Shown: positions 43,295-54,769, numbered from the stretch's first letter. The stretch: DNA of 64,000 bases from Massospora cicadina (GCA_022478985.1 JAKSZP010008042.1:62001-126000), one strand, 5' to 3'. Notes: a model not told the origin generated them from the letters alone. A program made the numbers and translations.

Positions 43295-43690
43295 TCTCAC
43301 CTTAAACTAAACAAAAATAATAGTGATAAATGATTAGTCTTAAGGCTAAGTTAGAGTTGCAGGTTCAATTCCTGGCTCAATCTTTTTTCTACCCAATTTA
43401 ATTAATTCATCTTTTTCAGTTTATAAATTTATTTAATTTATTTATTTAATTCATTTCATTCAACTTATATACTTGAATTTTTTTTATTACTTGTTTTAAT
43501 ATATTTTATTTTTCAAGCTTTCAGATGTAATTTTTTTATAATTGAATTGTTTTAAATATGTAAATAATAAATAAACTAAATACTCTCTTAAACCAAGATA
43601 AACTAAACTAAGTACCATTATTGCTATTCACTACAAACTAAACTAGCTCATAAGTCTAATTTAATCTAACTATCTATCTTATATATATAA
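43295..43690 (+). repeat. AT-rich duplicated segment, copy 2, with tRNA-like block
   Basis: Within it lies a D-arm-like hairpin TTAG-TCTTAAGG-CTAA (43,334-43,349). It also has a T-arm-like hairpin with a perfect B box, GCAGGTTCAATTCCTGG (43,359-43,375), and a T-run a few bases later (43,382-43,388), as in polymerase III genes. The anticodon arm is missing (only 9 nt between the arms), so it is not a tRNA gene. It may be the head of a tRNA-derived SINE that was duplicated. Confidence 0.55.
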
Positions 43691-43709
43691 TGATATAGAT
43701 AATAAAAGG

Positions 43710-43754
43710 CTATTCTGGATTTTTTTTTAGTACTAGATGGTCCACTATTCTGGA
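43710..43754 (-). mobile_element. Second micro-insertion of HL 3' end (25 bp)
   Basis: CTATTCTGGA at 43,710-43,719 is repeated at 43,745-43,754. The 25 bp between them read on the minus strand TGGACCATCTAGTACT followed by nine A, the same 3' end as HL-1 and HL-2 with a few changes. Confidence 0.75.
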
Positions 43755-43929
43755 CTATTAGCCATGCTTTTCTGTAATTCACCACCTTACATTCAAAGAA
43801 GACTGATATTTTATTGAGGTTGACAAACCTTATACAAAAATAACCAACTTTCACCCAAAATTAATTGGACTATTAAATCAACCTTAAAACATCCACCACT
43901 TGAATTTTTAAATTTTTAAATTTATTGTG

Positions 43930-46900
43930 GGGAAGGCTGACCATGGGACGGACACTTCCGAATATGTCTCAGGAAAGACAAACTTAGTACCAGGGGAGGC
44001 ACCCCAGAGAAGCGATGCTATCTCTTGTTGCCAGTGGGAACGCCACTTATGGGGAGGGGAGGGAACGTGTGAAGGGGCTGTAGACACTATTGAGCATGTG
44101 TGGAGGAAGGGGTCTGATTTGATGAACCAAACTGGGAACCAGGAGGAGACCAGCTGTTGGTGACACGGTGGGAGGTATCCAAACATCCACGCTTGAAAGT
44201 GGTCCACCAAATGAGACCAGAATCTGTGGACAGCTTCTGGGAGGGTGGGGATGGAGCCAGCGATGGCATCTAAGACAATTGTGTGGATAGTCCACATGGC
44301 GATTGCAACCACCAGAGCATGGAGGGAGGGTGGAAGTTGGGGGCCATTGATGAAGCAAGCATATCTCTTGACAGACTGAAGGGATGCGTTTGATCCTGGC
44401 CCAGCAGACGTTGAACTTCGCGCCATATCACTTTAGAGGTGGGACACTTCTCCAGGCGGTGGAGCAGCGTTCCGTACTGGCCACACATGACACAGGATGA
44501 GTGTAAAGCGTTAGAGCGCTCAGCTGTATGATACACCCACCTCAGGCAGCGCCACACATGGGAGCAGACTTGAGGCTGCAACAGAGGATGGTGTGCATAT
44601 TTCCAGATAGTCTTTTGGGTCTCAATGGAATAAGGGATGTCCATCATGTCCAGGTAGTCCACCCTGGATAGGACATGAGGTCGAATGGGGATCACGCCAT
44701 CATGGATGGGTAGCCCCTGTACCTCTTGTGTGAACTGAGGAGAGGGGCGGCCTCTTCAGGTTTTATGTCCGCTAATACAAATTCTCCACTCTGCGCTTCG
44801 CATGGAGAGTAGGATTCGTTTGTAGTGGGTTTTAGTCCCGTAAAGGACCTGTGGTTGATGGGTGTGAAGCCAGGTATTTCATCAAGGAGTGAGGGTTCAA
44901 TGGATTGTTAAGGCCCAAGGCGTGGGTGAGGTTGGAGCGGGCTGTGCGGGACCAGTGTTGGGAGGGGAGCGTAGGGGCGGTGACGGCCACAATCCAGGTG
45001 CCCAGGATCTTGGCAGCATGGGCTTTGAAGTCAAGCAGGCCCATGCCACCATGATGATGAGGGCCAAACATGACCTCTAGCCGTACTGGTGGTGGGCGTC
45101 CTGACCAAAGCCATCCTTGCAGAAGGGCATACAAGCATTTGAAAAAGCTTGGGGAGAAGGGGATGGCGTGGGCTCCAAGCCAGACTTTGGATAGGAGCAT
45201 AGAGTTGGCAAGAATAACCCTGCCAGTAAGGGTAGTAGGGTGGGCTCTGAGAGAGGCGATTTGCTTTGTCACGTTGTCCAGTATGCAGCACTCCATTACT
45301 GCTGACGCATATCCGCCTGCCTCCATCCACACGCCCAGATGGCGCACCAGTCCTATGGTAGGTGTGGCATGAAGGGGAGCACCAGTGGAGCAGTGTGTGT
45401 TGAGTTAGTAAGGCGTGGACGTGGGCGAGCAGATGGGCTGGGTTGGGAACTAGTTGCTGAGGCCCAGCAGTTCTGAAACTGACCAAGGAGGATGATTTTG
45501 GTTTTGGAGGCATTCAGTGCTGCATTGCTTACCCGGGAATACTCCTGGATGAGGGCTTCAAGCGCGCGTGCATCTTTGTTATTAGACACCCCCACCACAC
45601 AATCATCTGCAAATGCCATCATCTTGACTGGGGTTTGGCCTGGCACATGGACCCCAGTTAGTTGGGCATTCACATTTTGCAGTAGTGGGTCAAGGCTGAA
45701 GTTGTATAAGAGTGGGCTGAGGGGGTCCCCTTGTTGCAAGCCCCTTTGAGGGCGGACTACTTCCGTTAGGAAGCCTGGGCCATGCACTGCCATTGTTGCT
45801 GATTCTGTGAACAGCATTACCCAGTTTATGAAGCGGGGGGGGGTAGGCGGAATTGATGGAGGCATGCCCTTAGGTATTCCCAGTTTAATCTATCATTGGC
45901 CTTTTGTTGGTCCAAGAATACCAGTGCCCCAGAGGCTGTGGACTGACATGCATTATACATGGAGTGCACATTATCCCAAATCGACCTTCTGGGGATGAAA
46001 CCGAATTGTTCTGGGGAGATGGTGGCAGATACTACAGTCCCTAAACGGTTAGCCATGATTTTTGTTAAAATTTTGGTGTCTGTGTTTGTTAGAGAAATGA
46101 GGTGCCAGTTGGCTAAGTCAAGCTTATCCCCTTTCTTGAAGAGTGTGACAGTAAAGGCCTCATGTCCTCCTGGTAGGAGGCGCGTTTCCAACAGGCTTTG
46201 GTTAAGTGAGGCTAGCAGCAATGGGGATATATATTTGAAATATTTTTTGTAGAACTCATATGGAATGTCATCTGGGCCTGGGCATTTTTGGTTTGGCGCA
46301 CCGCGAATGGCTGTCCATAATTTGTTTGGAGTAATTAAATTCATTATTTCCGGGTATCAGAAAATGGTGCAGATATGAGCTCGGTTGAGAAATTCTGCCA
46401 TTTCAGCTGGCTGAATTGGTTCAGCTTGGTATAACTCGGAGTAATATTTTTGCATTTTGATTGCTACTTTGGCTGGTGTGTCCACAATGGAATTATCCGA
46501 TATTCACACTTGTGTGTAGGCCACGCTCTGGCATGGTGCGAAAATTTTTTTAAAGAAGTATGCAGTGCACTTGTCGCCTTTAGTGATGCATGTGGCCCTG
46601 TATTAGACACAAACCCGATGTTTGTGTTGCCTTTTGAGTGCGTTGAGGTGGGCGGCTGCCTCCGCCCACTTCTGTCCCCATGCAGGGCTGTATCCTGTGG
46701 CTGGAATGTTGGACTCCAAGTGGGCCAATTCCACCAGAGCGCGCAAGATAACTGCCGATGTGGCTCGTGAGCGTCTATAGGGAGAGATGGCAATAGTGGC
46801 AGATGGTGTCCTCTTTGAAAGTTGCCCATGTAGAAATGGGGTCCGTGCAAAATGGTGCAACAAACAATTTTGCCAAAGTTGCCTCTTCTACCCACATGGA

Positions 46901-47676
46901 AAATCCTGGCGATACAAGCTCAGGGGGGGCGGATTTTGCACCAATGTGGGGCCTTTGCAACTGTGACAGGTAAGTGGTAGGTTATTGAGACCAGTCAGTG
47001 GTCAGAGAATTCCATTTTCATTGTTTTGAAGTGGAGATGTGGGGTTGGAATTTCGCCGGCGTTAGGATAAGGTTGATGCGGGTCATGGACCTTAATTGGC
47101 TGTTGTGGATGTGGGGATGCATCATGTTTTCAAGCAGTGGGGCATGTTGTGGCAGCGCATCCATTAACCCAAGGGTGGCTTTAGAACGCGTAGTTCTATG
47201 TGTCCCTGTGGGGTGTGGGGTGAGGGAGGCCACCGGTCCATTGGTGAGGTTAGCCAACAGTTCATGTCGCCAACTAGGAAAGACACAGGGGGTAGTGGGA
47301 GGGATTTGACCAATGAGAAAAATTCCTGACGCTCATGTGCACCATTTGGGGCATAGATGTTGATGATTGCATGCGCAATGTCAGCCCACGAGAAGGTGGT
47401 GACAAGCACTTGGCCATTTAGGAATGTTTCTGAGGATGTGTATTTGAAAAAACTATTTTTCCAAATTAGCACCCCACAGTGCTTTGACCAAAAGGATTAG
47501 GATGGGAGGAGCATTGTTTTCCAAGCTTCCTCGGAACCTTGTGGACAGTGGGACTCCTGGATGGCCAGGATATCCATGGGTAAATTGTGTTGTAAAAAAC
47601 TCAGTTTCCTAGCCCAGGATGGGGAGGCCTTGAGTCCAGAGATATTCAATGTCCCTAGAGTGAAGGTTTCCCCCAT
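43930..47676 (-). pseudogene. LINE ORF2: endonuclease, reverse transcriptase, zinc-finger tail
   Basis: Starts ATG at 47,676: GETFTLGTLNISGLKASPSW, then DILAIQESH, INIYAPNG and FLVGDMNCWL, the N, E, and GD.N motifs of APE-type endonuclease. RT lies in frames 46,344-45,826 and 45,865-45,353: PGPDDIPYEF, LISLTNTDTKILTKIMANRL, motif A FLDQQKANDRLNW, motif B GLQQGDPLSPLLYN, motif C MAFADDCVVGV (Asp pair intact). The thumb region follows (45,347-44,832), then CVMCGQYGTLLHRLEKC (44,500-44,450), a zf-RVT-like CCHC finger. At least four frameshifts. Similar to L1/Tad-type LINEs; the exact clade is not settled. Confidence 0.88.
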
Positions 47677-47719
47677 CGCACCTTAGGTGCGAGGGGTGGG
47701 CCCCTGGGCCCACCAGCCT

Positions 47720-49183
47720 CTTCAAGGTCCCCACAGGCTTTCACAGCAGTGCAGGTGTTAGCAGCAACGCTATTGGGGTTTTTGTTAATTTTTGCAGAAA
47801 GAGTCGCATTGGCTTTGGCCTTCACTTTTGTTTTCCCGACATTGGACGAATTTTTTGTGGTGCGGATGAATTTGGTGCACTGTTGAGTGGGTCAAAATTT
47901 TTTTTCAGTTGGGATAGGTCCCAAGTCAGTTTTGACCGGAGCTTGGGTGCAGCGATTGGGTGAGATCAAATCTCCCATCAGATCCTCAGATTGAGTGGCC
48001 CGCTCAGCATGGGCTTCCCAATCTGATTGGATGATGGATTCCCAAGTCGCTTCCACCACGAAGGTCTCCATGTCCTCCTGGCGTTGTGAGTGTGGGATGG
48101 TGGTGGTGGCCTTGGCCGCTTCCTTGGCCGCAGCCCTATGGGCCTGCTTGGCCTTCTTCCACTCCTGCGGGGAGATGGGCTTTTAATAGGTAGCAGCCTT
48201 GTGCTCCCCACGGGAAAGCCTCCTAGGTGCTTGCGGTTGGTTCGTAGTGCGCCTCTCTGCTGGCCATGGCCACCGAGGGGTGCTCTTGGAATGTGACGCC
48301 CTCCTTGATGGGGCATGCGTGTGCCTTATGGCCGAATGCATCACAGTGGGTGCAAATGGGGGGCGTGCTGTCCACGGTTACCCAGAATGGGTGGGTGGTA
48401 TGCCCTGCAATATCAATAAAAATGGAGTGCGGGATCTGGGTTAGGTCCCTTCGCAATCTCCTCAAATGGGGTCAGAACTGCGATGGCTTTGCTGGTGCAC
48501 AGGTGTGGCATCAGCGTGAAGTGTTGCATTTCAAAAGATTCTATTTCACCATATATGGTGAGACCATCTTTCAGGTGTTGCTCCAAAATGTCACATTTTA
48601 CCATAGTAGGCAAAAAGTCAAATGTGAGGAAAATTTGGTTTGATTTTGTCCATCTGGTGCATTTGGTTTCGACGACCCATTGCCCTTCAGGGAGGTTGAC
48701 CACTATGCGCACCGCTGCAGCCTCGTCTGCTGCTATTTTTCTTTTGAAACCTAGGTCCAGCCAACCGTGTGACATGGAGTGAGTTGCAACGTACACTGCA
48801 GTCAGGAAAATTTTGTGTACATCTTCACAAAATTTTTCCCATAAGGCCGTTTTTTGGATGTCCAGATACACATGGACTCCGAATTCCACCAACAAAGTAG
48901 CTGGGAGTGTGGCGTGTTGATGTACTGGTTGCATCATGCTTGCCACATGAGTATCTTCGGGGAAATTGTGACCGCCAGTTTTTTGATATTTTTGTCTATT
49001 CTGCTGGATTCTCCAGGGCGCTTTTGAACGTTGGAGGCCGCGGGCCTTCTGCCTGCTCCTCTTACCTTGCTTGCCCAACTGCTCCCTGACATGGGCGCAG
49101 ACTAATCTCCTCTGTGAGATTATCAAACTAGATTTAGTCTTGAATTGAATAGGTTGCAAAAGTGTTTGCAACGAGAAAGAAAT
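47720..49183 (-). pseudogene. LINE ORF1, gag-like RNA-binding protein, frameshifted
   Basis: The long frame 49,204-48,413 (263 aa) starts outside the element, so its first codons are not genuine. A more likely start is the ATG at 49,092, in another frame. Middle part: LLVEFGVHVYLDIQKTALWE, then KFCEDVHKIFLTAVYVATHS and VVNLPEGQWVVETKCTRW, possibly an RNA-recognition-like fold. After a shift, the frame 48,465-48,223 has HPFWVTVDSTPPICTHCDAF then GHKAHACPI. This gives a complete zinc knuckle C-x2-C-x4-H-x4-C. A basic, Pro/Arg-rich tail follows (48,220-47,980). The knuckle context matches HL-1. Confidence 0.8.
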
Positions 49184-49197
49184 ATCCACCACTTGAA

Positions 49198-50210
49198 AAA
49201 CCATTTAAACTATCAAATAAGCCAATCACTTACTACTTGCTAAAACAATTAACTTGACAATTTGCCAAATGACATAATTTGCTTAGCAAAACCTTTATAT
49301 TATTGAATCAACCAAAATATCAAACTTCTCAGCCATAACAAAATACTGTTATTATTAGAAACATATAAAATTTTACTACTATATATATATAAAACTTTTT
49401 AATTTTACTATGTAAATTAAAAATAGTGGAATATTATGCTGTCATCTAACTGTAATTGTGCAAAATTTCATCAGTAGGTTATATCAGAAAGTGTGTTAAA
49501 TAAAGGATGAAAGATTCCAACATAAACAAGATGGTGTGTAATGAAAAGCAAGTAAAAACATGATAGTATAAAATGTTTTAAAACGTTATAAAAACCGTTT
49601 CTATAAAATTCATAATATCCATAATTTTTCAATGAATTATTGTATTGCCATAGGAGTTACATCAGTGTGCTAAATTTCAAAGCTCTAGCTAGTCTGGAAG
49701 GTAGTTAACTTGAAACTTTTGATTAACTGAATATCAAACTTCTCAGCTGTAACTATATACCAACTACCATCAAAATATAGAATTTACACTTGCAATATAT
49801 AAATATACTATAAAATTTATTTTTATCAAAATATTGTTGTATTGGCATCAAAATACATAAGTGTGCCAAGTCTTAATGCTCTATCTAGTCTGGAAGTCAG
49901 TAAAAATAAATTGCAAGGTTCCATCACAGACAGACATACAGACACCACAGCAAGTAGAGAAAAACGTTTATATGATTGTTCTTTCTTTGTTTCTTTATTT
50001 GCAATGTATAAATTCCTATATTTTTAATCCAGGTATGATGAAACTTTAATCAGTTGTTATGCACACGCCCACAAAGGTTTATGAATTAGTAAAAACATTG
50101 TTTTCAAATAAAATAAAAACTTTTATATGTACTAATTGATAATATTAGATGTTTTTAATGGTAATCAGTATATTGTTACAGATGAGAAGTTTGATATTTG
50201 TTGATTTGAG
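49198..50210. other. AT-rich spacer with internal duplication and CAGACAGA motif
   Basis: No gene. A block of about 65 bp near 49,635-49,700 (GTATTGCCATAGGAGTTACA, then TCTAGCTAGTCTGGAAGGTAG) recurs near 49,833-49,905 (GTATTGGCATCAAAATACAT, then TCTATCTAGTCTGGAAGTCAG). The phrase ATATCAAACTTCTCAGC also occurs twice (49,318 and 49,730). The second block is followed by CACAGACAGACATACAGACA (49,925-49,944). The first 120 bp resemble the minisatellite units below, in reverse orientation. Confidence 0.6.
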
Positions 50211-50213
50211 TAT

Positions 50214-50436
50214 CAAAGGTTTTCAAGTGGTCAGTGGTGGGAGGGTTAGATAATATGCTTGATAGTTTTAGTAAGCAGTTAGAGATTGGTTAAATTAATA
50301 AGTTAGTTGGGTTTGGTAGTTTATTAATGATTTTTGGTTGTTTTGAAAAAATTAGTTTTACCAAGCAGTTGGTGATTAGTTGGTTTAGCATATAGTGAAT
50401 TAGCATAGATATTTAATAGTTTATCTATATAGATAG
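50214..50436 (+). repeat. Minisatellite, left part (period about 50 bp)
   Basis: About four diverged units beginning AAGTGGTCAGTGGTGG, AAGCAGTTAGAGATTGG, a third weak unit near 50,321 and AAGCAGTTGGTGATTAG (50,370). The array is cut at 50,436 by Ele7 and continues beyond it at 63,230. Confidence 0.6.
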
Positions 50437-51010
50437 TGTTATAATTTTGCCAATGTTAGTGAGATAGCTGTGAGATTTGTGCAGGTTCAGCTCACTGAGA
50501 AATAGGGCGGAAAATATAAAGATTGCTGGTCCTCCAGACACACTTATTAAATATATATAAGCTATGTAACAATTGCTCTAACAACACTTCTTTATTAATT
50601 TTAATATATATCAGCAGATACTCTCTGCTCCGCTTCACACTTCCTACTAATGATCCCCCTCTTTTAATCTTCTCATCTCACTTATATATCAGTGACTTTA
50701 GTTGATACCAACCCTTTTGTTTAGACTATTTGTTTCCGCCATATTCTCATTGGTTCCAGAAGAATCACTATTCTCTAAATTCACTATTGCCTTAGTTTGA
50801 GGCGATCTACTAATTATTTGTCATGTTGACATCACCTTATTGCCTGAATTGGAGGCAATCCAAAAAATATTTGTTTGAAGCTCAATATTGCCCTATCACC
50901 TTATGTCAAGGTGATCTTAAAATATTATTAAACTACATGGTTCAGCCAATTTCACTCAATCTGCAATAACTACTTAAGGATTATCATCCAGTCATAACAG
51001 AATCTTAACA
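50437..51010 (-). repeat. Ele7 3' LTR
   Basis: Aligned over its full length with 62,266-62,833. Shared: GCTGGTCCTCCAGACAC, AACAACACTTCTTTATTAAT, CCGCCATATTCTCATTGGTT, GCCTTAGTTTGAGGCGATC, TTATCATCCAGTCATA. On the plus strand it starts TGTTATAATTTTG and ends AATCTTAACA. Confidence 0.9.
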
Positions 51011-51021
51011 TTACCCCCCTT
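51011..51021 (-). promoter_or_regulatory. Ele7 polypurine tract
   Basis: AAAGGGGGGTAA on the minus strand, directly before the 3' LTR. The same run is found in Ele4. Confidence 0.75.
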
Positions 51022-52260
51022 TGACTGGATATTAAATTTCCTATTGTTTATAGCCTGAAGAAACTTCAAATGCACTCAGTTAATGATCTGACCACATGTG
51101 GGGTCCTTGATTGTATAAGTATCAACACCTGTTTTTTTGATTAAAATGAAACGGACAATCTTATACTGGCCAATTTGTGCTTCTGACCAAACACATGTTG
51201 GTCATGGAATAAAACCATGTCCCCATCTTTGAACTGAGCTAGCCCACTACATCTTACCTAATTGGCATCCTGATTCCTTATCTTCTTGGCTAAGGTGAAC
51301 GAGTATGCTTCATTTTGCAGCTTGATAAGCATATTAATTAGGTTGGTCAAGTAGTGTTGAGGATCCATTCAGCCAGTATCTTCCATGAAGGCGAAGAGCA
51401 ATGCGAGTAGAGCTGGGTGCTGTCCATATAGTAACTGAAAAGGACTCTTCCTTGTTGCGGAGTGATAGGTGATGTTTTAGGTGAAGATGGCAATGGAAAA
51501 GAGGTTACTCCAACCTGAGGGTCTAAGCATTACCAGCTTTCAGAGTATATTCACCAGTGTCCCATTGACCTGTTTGACCATACCGTTGGATTCTGTGGTA
51601 TGTGGTCATTAGAACCCCATGGATAGCCATCAGTTCGTTGATCTTGGGTAAAACGTGGGAGATGAAGTTAGTCTATTGTCAGTAAAGATTAAATTGAGGA
51701 CAGCCGTGTTGCTGAATAACACATTCCATCACAAACTTAGCCACTGTGACCACCTTCAGATCGTGTATTGCCATGCCTCAACCCGATTGGTCAAGTGGTC
51801 AATTGCCAACAGAATATAATTGATTAGTTTGCTCCAGTTGGCAGGGGCCCTACAATATCTATAGAGACCTTATGCCAAGAAAAGTGAGGGATTACTAATT
51901 TGTACAAAGACTTTTAGTGGAATGGCTTCTCCACTTGGCACTAGTGGCACCAGGAGATCATTTCAATCACGTCAAAGTGCATGCTTTCCCAGTAGTACCA
52001 AAGTTGCAACAATTCCAGGGTTTTGTGTACTCCATGTTCAACTGCTCAGTGTGCACTCATAATGTATTTTGGTTGGGTAGAAGGTCTTGGAACATTCACA
52101 GTAGTGTGAGCTAGTACAGTTTGTACAGTTTGTCATTATTCTGTAATGTATTGGCCCTTATTCCATCTAATACCTTGATAACTTGGGGCGGTTCATCATC
52201 ATACTTCCCACTGAGCATTTTATCATACATAATATCGCTCAGATCCGCTGTAACTACAAT
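51022..52260 (-). pseudogene. Ele7 integrase, broken
   Basis: On the minus strand the core is recognisable near 51,840-51,690: YILLAIDHLTNRVEAW, then a decayed VVTVAKFVMECVIQQHGCP block and FTDN (second Asp). The PYHPESNGMV block appears near 51,600. The C-terminal part is LVLFHDQHVFG-like at 51,210. At the zinc domain (51,970-51,900) the two Cys are visible in a phrase like CHQCQVEKP. Many stops. No chromodomain. Confidence 0.72.
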
Positions 52261-53640
52261 TGTTGGTAATCTCAATAAGAAATCTGCATTTTGGTGTTTG
52301 ACTCCAGGATGGTGAAAGATTTTGAAATTGTAATCATGCAGTTTAAGAGACCATCAAGCTAGACGCCCTTCAGGCTCTCTGAGATTTTGCAACCAGCGTA
52401 ATGAAGCGTGGTCCATACGACTTTAAGCCTTACCCAATGCAAATATACCCTAAATTGCTTAATTGTGTAGATCACCACTAAGCTTTCCCGCTTGGTCATG
52501 GTGTAATTGCCTTTGTGGCAGTTTAAGCTATGAATGCAGTGTGCAACCAGACGCTCCTCCCCCTCATCATCTTTTTGAGATAGAACTGCCCAACAGCAAA
52601 AAGGGATGCATCCATCTGAAATGATAAATTTCTTATCAAATTTGGGTAGTGTAGCACCGGCGCATTGGTTAATGTCATCTGAAGCGTATCAAAATAGTGT
52701 TGACGGTGTTTCATCCATTTAAACACAGCAACTTTTTTATCAACTTAAATAGTGGTCCCCCTTAACTAATTTTGCGGATAAAGCGTCAATAGTAGCCAAC
52801 CATCCCTAAGAATACTTGTATGTACTTCTTACTGGTTGGCTAAGTCATTTTTTGGATAGCATCCACCTTGGCTAGCTGAGGTTTAAGCCCATTTACGTTT
52901 ACCTCAAACCCAAGTTACTCCAGTTGGGCCTTGAAGAAGTGGCATTTGTGGGGCTTAATCTTAATGTTGGCCTTAACAAGCTGGCAGAAGACCTTTTCTG
53001 GATGAGTAAGATTCTCAGAGAAGGTTCAAGAGAAGATGTTGATACCATCAAGGTATATGAGAACTCATGACAGCTTCAGGTCGCCAAGATTAGTCTCCAT
53101 GGCCCATTGGAAAGTAGCTAGGTGTTACACAGCCCTTGAGGCATATGGGTCAGTTGAAAAAGCCCCTTGGACGTGATAATGGCACATTTCTCCTGTTCTT
53201 CTGCAGGCAACTGATCTGCCATTAATTTGATGTCAAATACATCGCCAAGAAGTAATGATATCCCCCTAACCAATACAAATCATCGTTGATCTGTGGCAAG
53301 AAATATGAGTCCTTCTTAGTAATTCTGTTGAGCTTCCAGTGGTCTATTAATATCCAGTTGGTACCGCCCTTCTTTTTTACAATAAGAATTGGCAAAGCCC
53401 AAGGACTCTTTGACGGTTTGAGCATCCATTGCTCCAGCAGCCTTTTGATCTCCTCTGTTACTACTTCCTCGGTTGCCCTAGACTGATGGAATGGCCAAGA
53501 CCTGATATGGGATGATCCCCAGAGTCCCCTCGATGGACAACCCCTTGCGCGCACCCAAAGTCATGATCTTCAGCAGTAAAAATTTCCTTATATCTTTCAA
53601 ATAAAGATATCGCCTGATCCTTTGTCCTTCTAATAACCCA
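52261..53640 (-). pseudogene. Ele7 reverse transcriptase and RNase H, broken
   Basis: RT frame 53,554-53,222: EVVTEEIKRLLEQWMLKPSK, then SPWALPILIVKKKGGTNW and KKDSYFLPQINDDLYWL. The catalytic motif near 53,050 is YLDG (second Asp lost). The RNase H frame 52,726-52,523: DTLQMTLTNAPVLHYPNL then QMDASLFAVGQF. The end LRWLQNLREPEGRLA is near 52,400-52,355. A frame shift lies between RT and RNase H. Confidence 0.82.
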
Positions 53641-54700
53641 ACTAAGATTTACGTGGTACCACCATCATTACACTGGGATGCAAATTGACTAGTAAACCAA
53701 ATTCATCCCGCAACCCAAACTCATGAATATGAAGGACCTCCTCAACAGGGATCAAGTGTAAATACGCCACTATTTGGTGGTGGACTTGCAATAGTTCCAT
53801 TTGTAGATTCGCTAGTAGAACCTTGATCATCCCATGTCCTGGTAGTATAAAGCCTGGAGCCATGTGGGGCTCAAGCCACAATTGCTGATAAGGGTTAATA
53901 ACTTCCCCATAAAGTCCATTTGCCCTTCTACCTCCATTCAGTGTTCACTAATACTTGGTGACTGGAGGGGATGAATATAGGCCTGGCAGCTCTGAGAGGA
54001 AGCCCTTGATATTCATATACCTGTTGGGGAAGGGCTCAGGTCTTGTTCTTTAGTCAATGGTAGCGCATTGGGATCACCCCGTCACTATAAGCCAGGTTGA
54101 TATGTCCCATATGCACCAGATCCTTTGGAACTCCTCTAGAGGTAAAATAGATTGGGATCCGCTGCCCCATAATTTCAACCGTCTCTTCCATCGCGTCAAT
54201 GAAAGCACCAAAGTGTTGCATAAAAGTGGTTCCAATTAACAGAATATAATTGCTGTTTGGTAACAATATTGCCAGAGCTACAGCAACAATTGACCCAAAC
54301 TGCAAGAGGAGCGCATTGTATGCTCCCTCTAAGATCATGCTTTCAGCTTAGCAGTCTCATATACCATGCGATGATCTACATAAAGTTTTAATGTAAACTT
54401 TGCCACCAACTTAGGGGAAACTATGTTGATTAGGGCACCCGTATATATTATTGCATGGACTCAGGGTTTGGCTACAACAATGTCACAGTACATACATTCT
54501 GAATAAGAATTTTGACTATTTAATACATGGACATTTAAAGGAATCGTTTTTCCCAAGGAAACTCACAATCCCCTCACTGACTTTGGGGTATTCTTTATTA
54601 ATAGTATCTACTGGAAGGGTGACGTTTACTCTTTGCAAGGAAGGTGCATCTGTGGATGGGTCCAGCTTGTCAGGGGAAACTTAGTCAACCATTTGACAAG
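53641..54700 (-). pseudogene. Ele7 aspartic protease region, broken
   Basis: On the minus strand near 54,450-54,410, IIYTGALINIVSPKLVAKFT aligns with IIDTGAPVNIVSTKIVAKLT of Ele5. The catalytic Asp is Tyr. The frame 54,338-54,054 continues with NSNYILLIGTTFMQHFGAF, EIMGQRIPIYFTSRGVPKDL and INLAYSDGVIPMRY. A further frame 53,881-53,642 leads to RT. Confidence 0.75.
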
Positions 54701-54769
54701 TGTACAGTTTTGTTTGCACCTGAAATCCTTCTTCCTCCGCAGCCTTAGCTTGAAATCATATCAACACAT

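Larger units (their letters stand above)
43891..49197 (-). mobile_element. Full-length LINE with perfect 14-bp target duplication
   Basis: The element is 43,905-49,183 (5,279 bp). ATCCACCACTTGAA flanks it at 43,891-43,904 and 49,184-49,197 without mismatch. The minus strand starts ATTTCTTTCTCGTTGC, carries ORF1 with a CCHC knuckle and ORF2 with APE-type endonuclease, RT and a zf-RVT-like tail. It ends with AATAAA and a short (ATTTAAA)n tail. The perfect duplication suggests it is younger than most LTR elements here, yet both ORFs have frameshifts. Confidence 0.93.

Noticed and set aside
43321..43390. Functional tRNA gene
   Set aside because: D-arm and T-arm are recognisable, but only 9 nt lie between them, so there is no anticodon arm, and the acceptor strands pair poorly.
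45070..45372. Plus-strand frames of 60-105 codons across the LINE (for example 45,070, 45,959, 46,450, 46,998, 48,266)
   Set aside because: All lie opposite recognised ORF1/ORF2 domains, with no motif of their own.
47978..48316. Arg/Pro-rich frame as a separate gene
   Set aside because: It is the continuation of LINE ORF1 in another frame. Composition is due to GC-rich LINE sequence.
48413..49204. 263-aa frame as an intact gene starting at 49,204
   Set aside because: Its ATG lies in the target-site duplication and flank outside the LINE. The frame is ORF1 of the LINE entered from host DNA.
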